A program made the position numbers and the translations under genes. DNA of 64,000 nt from Intrasporangium calvum (GTDB lineage: Bacteria > Actinomycetota > Actinomycetes > Actinomycetales > Dermatophilaceae): NCBI RefSeq assembly GCF_028446585.1, contig NZ_JAPFQL010000004.1:1-64000 (forward strand), given 5' to 3'. The notes under the pieces were generated by a model, which was not told the DNA's origin, ran no database searches, and saw only the letters and a program-made list of their open reading frames with translations. Positions 35,764-44,480 of the stretch are shown piece by piece (the first letter of the stretch is position 1; every line of letters begins with the position of its first letter).

Positions 35764-36375
35764 GTGTTCATCCAGGTGATCCAGGGTCGATGCAACGACG
35801 CGGACGAGCTGCACCGCCGCATGGACAAGTGGCGTGAGGACCTCGAACCGGAGGCGATGGGGTTCCTCGGCGGCACATACGGCGTGACGGACGACAACGA
35901 GTTCATCGGCGTCGTCCGCTTCGACTCCAAGGAGTCGGCGATGCGCAACAGCAACCGCCCGGAGCAGGGCGCGTGGTGGGCCGAGACCGAGAAGTGCTTC
36001 GACGGTCCCGTCACCTTCCACAACTGCGACGACGTGCAGCTCATGCTCGACGGCGGCTCCGACGACGCCGGCTTCGTCCAGGTCATCCAGGGCCGCATCA
36101 GCAACCCCGAGACGTTCCGGATGATGATGGACCAACCGATGGACATGCTCCACCGCGAGCGCCCCGAGATCATCGGCGGCACCATGGCGGTCGACGAGGA
36201 CGGCTTCTTCACCCAGACGATCTCCTTCCGCTCCGAGGCAGAGGCGCGCGAGGGTGAGCACAAGGAGATGCCGGCCGAGATGCGCGAGCGGATGGCCGAC
36301 ATGGGCGACGCGATGTCGGACGTCTCCTACCACGACCTGCACCACCCCTGGTTCGCCACCGCGGGCCGGCGCTGA
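35764..36375 (+). CDS. Tandem two-domain protein, likely dimeric alpha/beta-barrel fold
   Basis: 203 residues made of two related halves. FIQVIQGRCNDADELHRRM at residues 2-20 and FVQVIQGRISNPETFRMMM near 101 clearly repeat, and each half ends with an aromatic-rich segment (GVVRFDSKESAM and QTISFRSEAEAR). The pattern resembles antibiotic-biosynthesis-monooxygenase-like ferredoxin folds fused in tandem, but no function can be given. The GTG start has a GGGAGG Shine-Dalgarno at 9 bases. It is divergent from phoX. Confidence 0.75.
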   Translation: MFIQVIQGRCNDADELHRRMDKWREDLEPEAMGFLGGTYGVTDDNEFIGVVRFDSKESAMRNSNRPEQGAWWAETEKCFDGPVTFHNCDDVQLMLDGGSDDAGFVQVIQGRISNPETFRMMMDQPMDMLHRERPEIIGGTMAVDEDGFFTQTISFRSEAEAREGEHKEMPAEMRERMADMGDAMSDVSYHDLHHPWFATAGRR

Positions 36376-36393
36376 CCCTCAGCGCCAGTCACC

Positions 36394-36447
36394 CCTGCAC
36401 ACCCGTCGTACGCAGCACCCTCCCCTCAGCGTGCCCGGGTGTGCAGG
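36394..36447. terminator. Inverted repeat between tandem-domain gene and sensor kinase
   Basis: CCTGCACACCCG and CGGGTGTGCAGG are perfect 12-base arms around a 30-base loop. They lie 18 bases after the upstream stop and end about 40 bases before the next gene's -10 box. Probable terminator without T-tract. Confidence 0.5.
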
Positions 36448-36497
36448 CTGTTGCTGCTCGCCCGCGGCGAGCGGCGAGCGCCCACTAGCGTGGGCGG

Positions 36498-37727
36498 GTG
36501 AGCAGCTCCGCGCCCGCCCAGCCGCGCCCCCTCGTCGTCCTGACGCGCGCCCTCCTGCTCGGTCAGCACGCGCTCTTCGCCATCCTGCTCCTCGTCGCCT
36601 GGGCGCGGGCTGCCGGTGAGACGCCGTGGTTCGAGCTGGTCGCGGCCGGACTGGGCCTCGGCTATGCGGCCCTGGCCGTGGTCGAGCACCGGACCGCCGA
36701 GGCGGGGGAACCGAGCCAGCCCCTTGCCCTCGTCCTGCTCCTCCTGCTCCTCGGTGCATGGTTCGCATCGGTGAGCCTGACTCCCGACTTCGCCTGGCTC
36801 GCCTTCCCGCTGTTCTTCGCCGTGCTGCGGCTGCTGCCGAGCGGTTGGGCCCTGCCGCTCATCGTGCTCATGGTCCTCGCGGTCGTGTGGTCCCACGCCC
36901 GGCTGTCCGGGTGGGCCGATGTCGGCCTGGCCACCGTCGTCGGGCCCACCGTCGGCGCACTCGTCTCCGTCGGCATGGCGCACGCCTACCGGATGCTGCT
37001 GCGGGACAACGCGATCCGTCAGGACCTGGTCGACCAGCTCGCCGCGGCCAAGGCTGACCTCGAGGCGACGCACGAGTCCCTCGCCGAGAGCCGTCGGCAG
37101 GCCGGGGTCCTCGAGGAGCGGGCCCGCCTCTCCCGGGACATCCACGACACCCTCGCCCAGGGCTTCTCCTCCATCCTGCTGGTCGGCCGGGCCGCCTCCC
37201 AGCCGGGCAGCGGACCCATCCGGCTGCACCAGGCGCTGGAGGAGATCGAGCGACAGGCCGCCTCCTCCCTGGCGGAAGCCCGCGCCGTCATCGCCGACCT
37301 GACCCCTCAGACCCTCTCCGGCGGCGATCTGCCCGCCGCGCTGGAACGGCTCGTCACGAGCGTGAGCGAGCTCAGCGGCATACGGGCGACGTTCGAGCTG
37401 GACGGGGAGCCGCGTCCGCTACCCCGGACCCACGAGGTGGCGCTGCTGCGCCTGGCCCAGGGTGCCCTCGCCAACGTCACCGCCCACGCTGCGGCGAGCC
37501 GGGTCGTCGTCTCCCTCAGCGTCGACGACGGCGGGGCGCGTCTCGACGTGGTGGACGACGGGGTGGGCTTCGAGCCAGGGCTGACGGGGCCGCGGGAGGA
37601 CGGCACGGGCTACGGGCTGCGGTCGATGCGCGAACGCATGACCGCCCTCGGCGGGCAGCTCACCATCGAGTCCGCACCCGGCTCCGGCACCGCCGTCGCC
37701 GCCCATCTCCCGGCCGCGTCCGCATGA
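36498..37727 (+). CDS. Sensor histidine kinase, NarL-partner type
   Basis: 409 residues. Five or so predicted membrane helices occupy residues 15-170, then a short coiled coil, the HisKA_3 block EERARLSRDIHDTLAQGFSS (phospho-His near 216) and HATPase_c ending GYGLRSMRERMTALGGQL. The GTG start follows TAGCGT by 6 bases, a leaderless arrangement. The stop overlaps the response regulator ATG. One copy of the GTATGCCGCTG element lies in the catalytic region. Confidence 0.88.
   Translation: MSSSAPAQPRPLVVLTRALLLGQHALFAILLLVAWARAAGETPWFELVAAGLGLGYAALAVVEHRTAEAGEPSQPLALVLLLLLLGAWFASVSLTPDFAWLAFPLFFAVLRLLPSGWALPLIVLMVLAVVWSHARLSGWADVGLATVVGPTVGALVSVGMAHAYRMLLRDNAIRQDLVDQLAAAKADLEATHESLAESRRQAGVLEERARLSRDIHDTLAQGFSSILLVGRAASQPGSGPIRLHQALEEIERQAASSLAEARAVIADLTPQTLSGGDLPAALERLVTSVSELSGIRATFELDGEPRPLPRTHEVALLRLAQGALANVTAHAAASRVVVSLSVDDGGARLDVVDDGVGFEPGLTGPREDGTGYGLRSMRERMTALGGQLTIESAPGSGTAVAAHLPAASA
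37373..37384 (-). repeat. GTATGCCGCTG dispersed element, copy 10 (inside kinase gene)
   Basis: Exact core followed on the minus strand by AGCTCGCTCACGC. Read on the plus strand as ELSGIRA. Confidence 0.65.
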
Positions 37728-38353
37728 CCACCCCGGTCCGCCTCGTCGTCGTGGACGACCACCCCGTCGTCCGGGCCGGGCTCGCCGCCCTCCTCGCAGC
37801 CGACCCCTCGATCGAGGTGGTCGGCGAGGCGGCGAGCGCCGCCGAGGCCGTCGTCGTCACCGAGCGGAGGCGGCCGGACGTCGTGCTCATGGACCTCCAG
37901 CTCGGCGACGGCGTCGACGGGGTGGGGGCCACCCGCCGGCTGCTCGCCCTCGACCCGGCGCCCCGCGTCGTCATCCTCACCACCCACGAGTCCGACGCCG
38001 ACGTCCTCGCGAGCGTCGAGGCCGGTGCCTGCGGCTACCTCCTCAAGGACGCCCCCGCGGCCGAGCTCGCCGAAGCCGTGCGGACCGCCGCCCGCGGGGG
38101 AACCGTCCTCGCCCCGGTCGTCGCCCGCCGGCTCGACGAACGACGCCGCTCGCCCGAGCCCGTGCTGAGCGCCCGCGAGCTCGACGTCCTGCGCCTCGTC
38201 GCCGCCGGAGAGCCGAACCGCGAGATCGCGCGGGCCCTCTTCCTGTCCGAGGCGACCGTCAAGAGCCACCTGGTGCGTGCGTTCGGCAAGCTCGGCGTGA
38301 CCTCGCGCACGGCCGCGGTTGCCTCAGCCCGGAGCCGGGGCCTGATCCGCTGA
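37724..38353 (+). CDS. NarL-family response regulator
   Basis: 209 residues. The receiver reads VRLVVVDDHPVVRAGLAALL with phospho-Asp in VVLMDLQLGDGVDG near residue 56 and YLLKDAPAAEL near 105. The HTH is at about 145-205 (LSARELDVLRLVAAGEPNRE and EATVKSHLVRAFGKL). The ATG overlaps the kinase stop. It is followed 28 bases later by the proteasome activator gene, though a functional link is not implied. Confidence 0.9.
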   Translation: MTTPVRLVVVDDHPVVRAGLAALLAADPSIEVVGEAASAAEAVVVTERRRPDVVLMDLQLGDGVDGVGATRRLLALDPAPRVVILTTHESDADVLASVEAGACGYLLKDAPAAELAEAVRTAARGGTVLAPVVARRLDERRRSPEPVLSARELDVLRLVAAGEPNREIARALFLSEATVKSHLVRAFGKLGVTSRTAAVASARSRGLIR

Positions 38354-38380
38354 CGCGGCTCGTGCGGCAGGATGGGAGCC

Positions 38381-39019
38381 ATGACTGACCAGCCCAGCCA
38401 GCCCGAGCCCGGCTCCGACCGCCCCGCCGAGGAGGTCGCGGACGACCAGCGCGTCGTCGTGCTCACTCCCGACGGCATGGGCGTCGCCGACGGCCCCGGG
38501 CCCCGACGCGAGACCGCTGACCGGCGGGAGCGGGAGCGGACCAACCCCGCCGACCTCGTCGAGGAGCCGGCCAAGGTGATGCGGATCGGGTCGATGATCA
38601 AGCAGCTGCTCGAGGAGGTCCGCAGCGCGCCACTCGACCAGGCCGGCCGTCGCCGCCTCGCGGAGATCCATCACCAGTCCATCGAGGAGCTCAAGGACGG
38701 CCTGTCGCCGGAGCTCGTCGACGAGCTCGAGCGGATCGCGCAGCCCTTCCGTGAGGAGTCGCCGAGCGACCCCGAGCTGCGGATCGCGCAGGCCCAGCTC
38801 GTCGGGTGGCTCGAGGGCCTCTTCCACGGCATCCAGACCGCGCTCGTGGCGCAGCAGATGGCCGCTCAGCAGCAGCTCCAGCAGATGCGGGCGCTCCCGG
38901 GACCGGGCGCGTCCTATGGCACCCCTCCGGGCGCCGGCCCGGGTCACCCCGCCGGCCATCCCGAGGGCGCACCTGGACAGGGCACGAGCGAGCCGGGACC
39001 GACGGGCCAGTACCTCTGA
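38381..39019 (+). CDS. bpa: Bacterial proteasome activator (Bpa/PafE)
   Basis: A 212-residue protein matching mycobacterial Bpa (Rv3780). The conserved four-helix core spans about residues 60-150: VEEPAKVMRIGSMIKQLLEE near 62 and IAQAQLVGWLEGLFHGIQTA near 130. A Gly/Pro-rich tail leads to the C-terminal GQYL, the HbYX-like motif that docks into and opens the 20S proteasome gate independently of ATP. Its presence implies an actinobacterial proteasome elsewhere in the genome. The ATG lies 7 bases after CAGGAT; another ATG is 9 bases upstream. Confidence 0.93.
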   Translation: MTDQPSQPEPGSDRPAEEVADDQRVVVLTPDGMGVADGPGPRRETADRRERERTNPADLVEEPAKVMRIGSMIKQLLEEVRSAPLDQAGRRRLAEIHHQSIEELKDGLSPELVDELERIAQPFREESPSDPELRIAQAQLVGWLEGLFHGIQTALVAQQMAAQQQLQQMRALPGPGASYGTPPGAGPGHPAGHPEGAPGQGTSEPGPTGQYL

Positions 39020-39041
39020 CCCGCCCGGACGGGTGGTCCCC

Positions 39042-40709
39042 ATGCGGCTGACGACGCAGCATCCAGCCTGGGCCCGAGCCGGTCTGGTGGCCCGCTGGTT
39101 CGCGATCCTCGTCGCCTGCTACCTCGGCGGGGTGGCGGCGACGAACCTCTCGCCGACCACCGTAGAGACCGCCCACTACCGGGCGACGCTGCGTCTCGAC
39201 CCGGTGCCGCAGCCGCGGCCGACGCTGCACAGCCCCACCATCGTCGGCGACGTCGACCTCGCCTTCACGTCGCCGGCGCTCGCGCCCGGGCTCGACGTCG
39301 CCGTGTCGGTGCGTGAGGAGATCACCGCCCTGCTCAGCCGGGGCTCGGTCAGCGTCCGCGCGCTCCAGCCCAGCGACGAGGAGGTCTCGGCGGCCATCCG
39401 GGAGGCGGCCATCGGGGTCGGCTGGCGCTTCGCCCTGGGTGCGGCGATCGTGGCCATCGCGTTCTCGGTGGCCGTCCACTACGCCAGGCGGCGACGGCCG
39501 GAGCGAACGCACCTGGCGATGGTGGCCTCGGCGCTCGTCGTCGTCTCGGCGGGCACCGGCCTCAGCACGGCTCTCACCTACCAGCCGGACCGGTTCGCTG
39601 CCCTGTCCACGACCGGTGTCCTCGGCACCGTGCAGCGCAACGCCGGCCTGCTCGAGGGCGTCGAGTCCCGGGCGGAGCAGGCGACCCCCTACCTGCGCAA
39701 CCTCCTCGCCCTGTCCCAGGCGCTCCAGGAGAAGTTCGTGCCCGCCGACCTCACCGAGCAGGAGGTCTCGGCCCGTTTCCTCCTCGTCTCGGACATCCAC
39801 GGCGCGAACCAGTACGCGCTCATGCGCACGATCATCGAGGAGGAGGGCGTCGACGCGGTCATCGACACCGGCGACCTGATCAACTTCGGGCAGGTCCAGG
39901 AGGGTGAGGCCGCGGGCATCTTCCGGGGCATCGAGTCGCTCGGTGTGCCCTACCTCTTCGTCAGCGGCAACCACGACCAGTCGTCCCCCACCGACCGGGC
40001 ACTGCTGCGCCGCATGGCACGAGTGCCCAACGTCGTGCTGTTGCAGGACCCGGAGGGCATCCACCGGGAGCTGTCCTTCCGCGGCCTACGTATCACTGGC
40101 TTCAACGATCCCCGCTACTTCGGCGACGACGCGCAGGACCCCGCCGGCAAGCAGGCCCCCGCTGTCGCTGCCTACAACCAGGCGATGGAGGACGAACCGG
40201 AGAGCGACCTCGTGCTGACCCACGAGCCCTACGCCGCGACCGGGGTCGAGAGCGGGCGTGTCCTGCTCAACGGACACATCCACACCTCGGTGCTGGAGGG
40301 GTCCCGGATCCAGGTCGGCACCTTCACCGGTGGCGGAGTCGTGTCGCACTTCATCGCCACGGATGACGAGGAGCTGCGGGGTCAGCCCTACGCGTTCGAC
40401 CTGCTCACCTACGGCCCACGCTGCGCCCTGACCCAGCTGACGCGCTACACCTACCGCAACCTCCTCGAGGGGCGGCCCGCCTACGACAACATCCAGGTCA
40501 TCAACGGCGCCACGATCGACCCCCGGGGTGCGGAGGAGCCGCGCTCCTGCAGCAGCGCGGCCGAGACGACGATCCGCGACATCCCCGTCGAGACGCCGGG
40601 CGAGCAGGGCACGACAGCACCGGCGACGGTGACGACGTCGACCTTGGGCACCCCGACGACGCCGCCGCCGACGCCGTCCACGCCGTCGACCTCCTCGGTC
40701 AGCCCCTGA
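39042..40709 (+). CDS. Membrane-anchored metallophosphoesterase
   Basis: 555 residues. Two or three membrane helices lie near residues 15-35, 130-148 and 163-183, then a calcineurin-like phosphoesterase domain. The metal motifs are complete: SDIHGANQ near 249, DTGDLINFG near 277, SGNHDQS near 308, THEPYA near 395 and GHIHTS near 410. The C-terminal 35 residues are a Thr/Pro/Ser-rich tail. The catalytic domain probably faces outward. The substrate is unknown. The start is less certain for want of a clear Shine-Dalgarno. The 3' end overlaps the convergent acyl-CoA ligase gene by 11 bases. Confidence 0.82.
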   Translation: MRLTTQHPAWARAGLVARWFAILVACYLGGVAATNLSPTTVETAHYRATLRLDPVPQPRPTLHSPTIVGDVDLAFTSPALAPGLDVAVSVREEITALLSRGSVSVRALQPSDEEVSAAIREAAIGVGWRFALGAAIVAIAFSVAVHYARRRRPERTHLAMVASALVVVSAGTGLSTALTYQPDRFAALSTTGVLGTVQRNAGLLEGVESRAEQATPYLRNLLALSQALQEKFVPADLTEQEVSARFLLVSDIHGANQYALMRTIIEEEGVDAVIDTGDLINFGQVQEGEAAGIFRGIESLGVPYLFVSGNHDQSSPTDRALLRRMARVPNVVLLQDPEGIHRELSFRGLRITGFNDPRYFGDDAQDPAGKQAPAVAAYNQAMEDEPESDLVLTHEPYAATGVESGRVLLNGHIHTSVLEGSRIQVGTFTGGGVVSHFIATDDEELRGQPYAFDLLTYGPRCALTQLTRYTYRNLLEGRPAYDNIQVINGATIDPRGAEEPRSCSSAAETTIRDIPVETPGEQGTTAPATVTTSTLGTPTTPPPTPSTPSTSSVSP

Positions 40710-42474
40710 GGTCGGGGAACTGCTCGTCGCGCCACTCGAGCTCGGGTTGCGCGGCGCCGGTTGCGTCGAGCTCCTCCTCGCGGCCCCGGAGCTCGACCCG
40801 CCGGATCTTGCCGGAGATCGTCTTGGGCAGCTCGTAGAACTCGATGCGCCGGACCCGTTGCCACGGCGCGAGCCGCTCCCTGGCGTGCGCGAGGATCGAC
40901 CGGGCGACCTCCTCGCCCGGCTCGTAACCGGCGACGAGCGCGATGTAGGCCTTGGGCACCGCGAGGCGCACCGGGTCCGGTGCGGGGACGACCGCAGCCT
41001 CGGCCACGGCCACGTGCTCGATGAGGACGGACTCCAGCTCGAAGGGGCTGATCTTGTAGTCGCTCGCCTTGAAGACGTCGTCGGTCCGGCCGACGTAGGT
41101 GACGTAGCCGTCCTCGTCCACCGACGCGACGTCGCCCGTGTGGTACCAGCCGCCTTCCATGGCGGCCGCGTTGCGCTCCGGGTCGCCCTGGTAGCCGGTC
41201 ATCAGCGGAATCGGCCGCTGGGACAGGTCGAGGCAGATCTCGCCCTCGACGGTGCCGCCCGCCTCGGGTGCGGGCAGGAGGTCATTGGTGAGGGGGTCGA
41301 CGATGGCGACCGGCACGCCCGGCAGCGGTCGGCCCATCGAGCCGGGCTTGATCCGGGAGCCGGGTGTGTTGCCGATCGCGGCGGTCATCTCGGTCTGGCC
41401 GAAGCCGTCACGGATCGTCAGGCCCCACGCCCGCTCGACCTGGGCGATGACCTCGGGGTTGAGCGGCTCTCCCGCGCCGATGACCTCGCGCAGCGAGCCG
41501 GGGCCGCCGGACAGGTCGGCGTTGATCAGCATCCGCCACACGGTGGGCGGCGCGCACAGGGAGGTGACCTCGTGGGTCCGCAGCGCCCGCAGGAGGGCCG
41601 CCGGGTCGAACCGGGAGTAGTTGTAGATGAAGATCGTCGCCTCGGCGATCCACGGCGCGAAGAAGGACGACCAGGCGTGCTTGGCCCAGCCGGGGCTCGA
41701 GATGTTGAGGTGGACGTCGCCGGGGCGCAGGCCGATCCAGTACATCGTCGACAGGTGGCCGACGGGGTAGGAGCGTTGGGTGTGCTCGACGAGCTTGGGC
41801 TTGCTCGTCGTTCCCGAGGTGAAGTAGAGGAGGAGCCGGTCGTCGGGACCGGTCCCCGGGTGCTCGGCCGGCTCGGCCACCACGTCGTATGCCGCTGAGT
41901 ACGGTTCCCAGGCCGCCTGACCTGCCGCTCCGGTCGGGTTGGCCGGATCGGCGCCGACGGCGATGCGGACATAGTCACCCGGCACGTCGTCGAACTTGTG
42001 GCACTCGGTCGCGTTCGTGATGACCGCCCGGGCGGCACCTCGCTCCATCCGGTCGACGAGGTCGCCGGGACCGACTGCGACGGTGGTGGGCATGATGACG
42101 GCGCCGAGCTTCATGACGCCGAGCATCGACTCCCACAGCTCCAGCTGGTTGCCGAGCATGAGGATCACCGAGTCGCCGCTGCTGATGCCGAGTCCCTTGA
42201 GCCACGCGGCGACCTGGTCGGAGCGACGGGCCATCTCGTCGAAGCTGACCGTCCGCACCGACTCGTCCTGCTCGACGATGGTCAGTGCCGGCTTGTCGTT
42301 GCCTCGCGCGATGGCGTCGAACCAGTCGATGGCCCAGTTCCAGCGCTCGCCCACGTCGGGGAACGCGAACTCGGAGCGGGCCCGCTCGTAGTCCTCACGG
42401 AGCTCGACGAGCTGGTCACGGGCGGCACGGTACCTCGCGGTCACGGTCTGCGTGGCGGTGTCGGGTGCGGTCAT
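40699..42474 (-). CDS. AMP-dependent acyl-CoA synthetase (ANL superfamily)
   Basis: 591 residues. The phosphate-binding P-loop reads LYFTSGTTSKPKLVEHTQ near residue 215, followed by YWIGLRPGDVHLNISSPGWA. The adenylation core has DGFGQTEMTAAIGNTPGS near 363 and GWYHTGDVASVDEDG near 441. The catalytic Lys is in KTISGKIRRVELR near 565. It resembles medium-chain acyl-CoA or aryl-CoA ligases; the acid used is not evident. TACAGT 7 bases before the ATG suggests leaderless initiation. One GTATGCCGCTG element lies inside, encoding SAAYDV. Confidence 0.87.
   Translation of the reverse strand: MTAPDTATQTVTARYRAARDQLVELREDYERARSEFAFPDVGERWNWAIDWFDAIARGNDKPALTIVEQDESVRTVSFDEMARRSDQVAAWLKGLGISSGDSVILMLGNQLELWESMLGVMKLGAVIMPTTVAVGPGDLVDRMERGAARAVITNATECHKFDDVPGDYVRIAVGADPANPTGAAGQAAWEPYSAAYDVVAEPAEHPGTGPDDRLLLYFTSGTTSKPKLVEHTQRSYPVGHLSTMYWIGLRPGDVHLNISSPGWAKHAWSSFFAPWIAEATIFIYNYSRFDPAALLRALRTHEVTSLCAPPTVWRMLINADLSGGPGSLREVIGAGEPLNPEVIAQVERAWGLTIRDGFGQTEMTAAIGNTPGSRIKPGSMGRPLPGVPVAIVDPLTNDLLPAPEAGGTVEGEICLDLSQRPIPLMTGYQGDPERNAAAMEGGWYHTGDVASVDEDGYVTYVGRTDDVFKASDYKISPFELESVLIEHVAVAEAAVVPAPDPVRLAVPKAYIALVAGYEPGEEVARSILAHARERLAPWQRVRRIEFYELPKTISGKIRRVELRGREEELDATGAAQPELEWRDEQFPDLRG
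41886..41913 (+). repeat. GTATGCCGCTG dispersed element, copy 11 (inside acyl-CoA synthetase gene)
   Basis: Exact core followed by AGTACGGTTCCCAGG. Read on the minus strand as YSAAYD. Confidence 0.7.
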
Positions 42475-42599
42475 GCGAAAAACTGTAGGACGTCCAAGCA
42501 ATTGCCGGGAGGGTGCGTGACGCAGTCCACGCTGCGAGTCCACCGTTCAAGAGATATCCGGTCGACACTTCCGATGTGGCAGGAGCAGGGTTGCGATTC

Positions 42600-42864
42600 A
42601 TGACCTCACGCATCTCACACACGTCGATCGACTGCGGCAATGCCTTCGAGCTCTCCGAGTGGTGGAGACAGGTCCTCGGCTACGAGGACATCCCCGGCGA
42701 CCCCAACGAGCCCGGGCACCAGGAGTGCCCTCGTCGCGGACCGCCGCGGCCTCCACGGACCCGGCACGGGGTGGTACGTGATGGCCGACCCGGAGGGCAA
42801 CGAGTTCTGCATCCTCAAGAGCGACGCCGAGCACGCCGCACGGGTCTCCGACGCGTCGTCGTAG
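42600..42864 (+). pseudogene. VOC (glyoxalase-like) protein remnant
   Basis: The first 40 codons encode MTSRISHTSIDCGNAFELSE, then WWRQVLGYEDIPGDPNEPGHQEC, a typical start of VOC-family proteins. The end of such a protein, GTGWYVMADPEGNEFCILKS, follows at once in a different frame. About 50-60 residues that normally lie between are missing. An internal deletion with frameshift is the simplest reading, so no functional two-module VOC fold could be made. Confidence 0.7.
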
Positions 42865-42874
42865 CATCAGGTCC

Positions 42875-43585
42875 ATGCAGGTAGACACCAGCGCCACGTT
42901 GGGTGACCTCGTCACCGAGGACCCACGCCGCTCCCGTATCCTCGAGCAGTTCGGGATCGACTACTGCTGCAACGGTCAGCGGTCCCTCACCGAGGCGACG
43001 AGCGATGCGGGCCTTGACCTCGACGAGCTCGTCCGGGCCCTGGATCTGCCGGACCGCGCAACGGTGGCGGCCGGCGCCGACCAGTCCGGGCGCGGCAATG
43101 CGGTCCTCGCCCACGACATCGTCGACACCCACCACGCCTACATGTGGGAGGAGATGCCGCGGCTGCAGGCGCTCGTCGACAAGGTCCACGGGGTGCACGG
43201 TGACCGTCACCCCGAGCTCGCTCGGGTGCAGGCCGCCTACACGGAGGCCGTCGCGGCCCTTGATCCGCACATGACCACGGAGGAGCGGGTCATCTTCCCG
43301 GCCATCGCCCGGTTCGAGAAGTCCGGCGCCATCACCGCGTTCGGCTCGTTCGCCGAGCCGATCGACGAGCTGCGGGCCGAGCACGAGGTCGTCGGCCGGC
43401 TGTTCAAGGAGATCCGCACCCTGACGGACGGCTACGCCGCACCGGACGACGCCTGCAACTCCTACCGAGCGATGCTCAAGGGCCTCGAGGAGATGGAGCT
43501 CGACCTGCACGAGCACATCCACAAGGAGAACAACGTGCTCTTCCCCAGAGTCCTCGAGCTCGAGCAGCAGCTCGCAGGAGCCTGA
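42875..43585 (+). CDS. ric: Iron-sulfur cluster repair di-iron protein (Ric/ScdA/YtfE)
   Basis: A 236-residue protein that restores Fe-S clusters damaged by NO or oxidants. The N-terminal ScdA_N domain has FGIDYCCNGQRSL near residue 25. The hemerythrin-like di-iron domain carries DTHHAYMWEEMP near 85, DPHMTTEERVIFPAI near 128, AEHEVVGRLFKEI near 169 and HEHIHKENNVLFPRV near 210, supplying the His/Glu ligands. TAGCAT lies 7 bases before the ATG. It may share the oxygen/NO-stress role proposed for the DevS/DevR-type locus, but no DosR-like box is visible here. Confidence 0.92.
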   Translation: MQVDTSATLGDLVTEDPRRSRILEQFGIDYCCNGQRSLTEATSDAGLDLDELVRALDLPDRATVAAGADQSGRGNAVLAHDIVDTHHAYMWEEMPRLQALVDKVHGVHGDRHPELARVQAAYTEAVAALDPHMTTEERVIFPAIARFEKSGAITAFGSFAEPIDELRAEHEVVGRLFKEIRTLTDGYAAPDDACNSYRAMLKGLEEMELDLHEHIHKENNVLFPRVLELEQQLAGA

Positions 43586-43650
43586 TCCGCAGCAGTCCCG
43601 TGCAGACCGGCACCTCTACGTGACCTCTTTGCTCACGGGCTGAAACCCCC

Positions 43651-43697
43651 GTTCGAGGTAGGGATCGACGACAGGGAGTCGAGCGATACCTCGAACC
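43651..43697. terminator. Inverted repeat between ric and the PH-domain gene
   Basis: GTTCGAGGTA and TACCTCGAAC are perfect 10-base arms in the convergent gap; the pairing can extend with a one-base bulge. Probable bidirectional terminator. Confidence 0.5.
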
Positions 43698-43702
43698 GAG
43701 AG

Positions 43703-44332
43703 TCATTCCTCAGCCAACGGCGGACGGTCACGTCGGCGCCGTTCCGAGCCCAGCGGCATACGGCCGACTTCGTCGTCGTCCTCAGCCGGCTCGTAACCCG
43801 GCCGTCCGTGCGCGGCCCGGCCCGAGGCCACCATGCGGCGGCGCGTGTCGTCCTCGTCGATGAGCCGGTTGATCAGCTGCTGGACGTGGTTGCTGTGCGG
43901 AATGTTGCGCAGCTGCTCGTCGGGGCTGTCGCCGGCCGACTCGATGCGGAGCGACCCCGAGTTGATGATCCGGTCGAGGAGGGACTGCTCGAAGGAGACG
44001 TCGGTGATCTTGGACAGGGTGATGTCCTTGCCCGACTTGCGCAGGATGCCGCGGCGCACCATGACGCGGTGCGACGTCACGACGTAGTGCGTCGTGCGCC
44101 ACCGGAGGAACGGCACGAGCACCGTGGGGACGGCGATCAGCACGGCCAGTCCGACGAGGACCCACTGCACGATGTTGCCCTGCGAGTCGTCCGGCGTCGC
44201 GACGACGGCGAAGGCGGCTCCGGCCACGAGCACGAGACCGAAGAGCATCGGTCCGACCACGGTGAGCCAGTGCGGGTGGATGCTGCGCTCGACCCGCTCG
44301 CCCTGGGCGAGGACGTTCTCCGGGAATCCCAT
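43703..44332 (-). CDS. PH-domain (bPH2/YdbT-like) membrane protein
   Basis: 209 residues. Two membrane helices (about 25-45 and 58-80) precede a bacterial PH domain with WRTTHYVVTSHRVMVRRGIL near residue 84, DITLSKITDVSFEQSLLDR near 108 and GSLRIESAGD near 130. The acidic and basic tail (from about 170) includes one GTATGCCGCTG copy read as GRMPLGSE. Such proteins are thought to be membrane scaffolds; no specific role is known. TACGCT lies 6 bases before the ATG, a leaderless start. Confidence 0.85.
   Translation of the reverse strand: MGFPENVLAQGERVERSIHPHWLTVVGPMLFGLVLVAGAAFAVVATPDDSQGNIVQWVLVGLAVLIAVPTVLVPFLRWRTTHYVVTSHRVMVRRGILRKSGKDITLSKITDVSFEQSLLDRIINSGSLRIESAGDSPDEQLRNIPHSNHVQQLINRLIDEDDTRRRMVASGRAAHGRPGYEPAEDDDEVGRMPLGSERRRRDRPPLAEE
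43744..43762 (-). repeat. GTATGCCGCTG dispersed element, copy 12 (inside PH-domain gene)
   Basis: Exact core followed by GGCTCGGAAC on the minus strand. Read as RMPLGSE in the C-terminal tail. Confidence 0.75.
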
Positions 44333-44480
44333 GCGGCCAGCGTAGAGCGCGGCCGGTCGTTTCCGGTGGCAGCTCGCGCCAGTCAGCCTTACCGTCGGTA
44401 ATGGCGACCCGAGTCAGGGGGCGCCGGTTCTTGCAGTGCCTCTGGTTGACAGCGCAGTTGACACCCCCAAGGAGAGCGCA

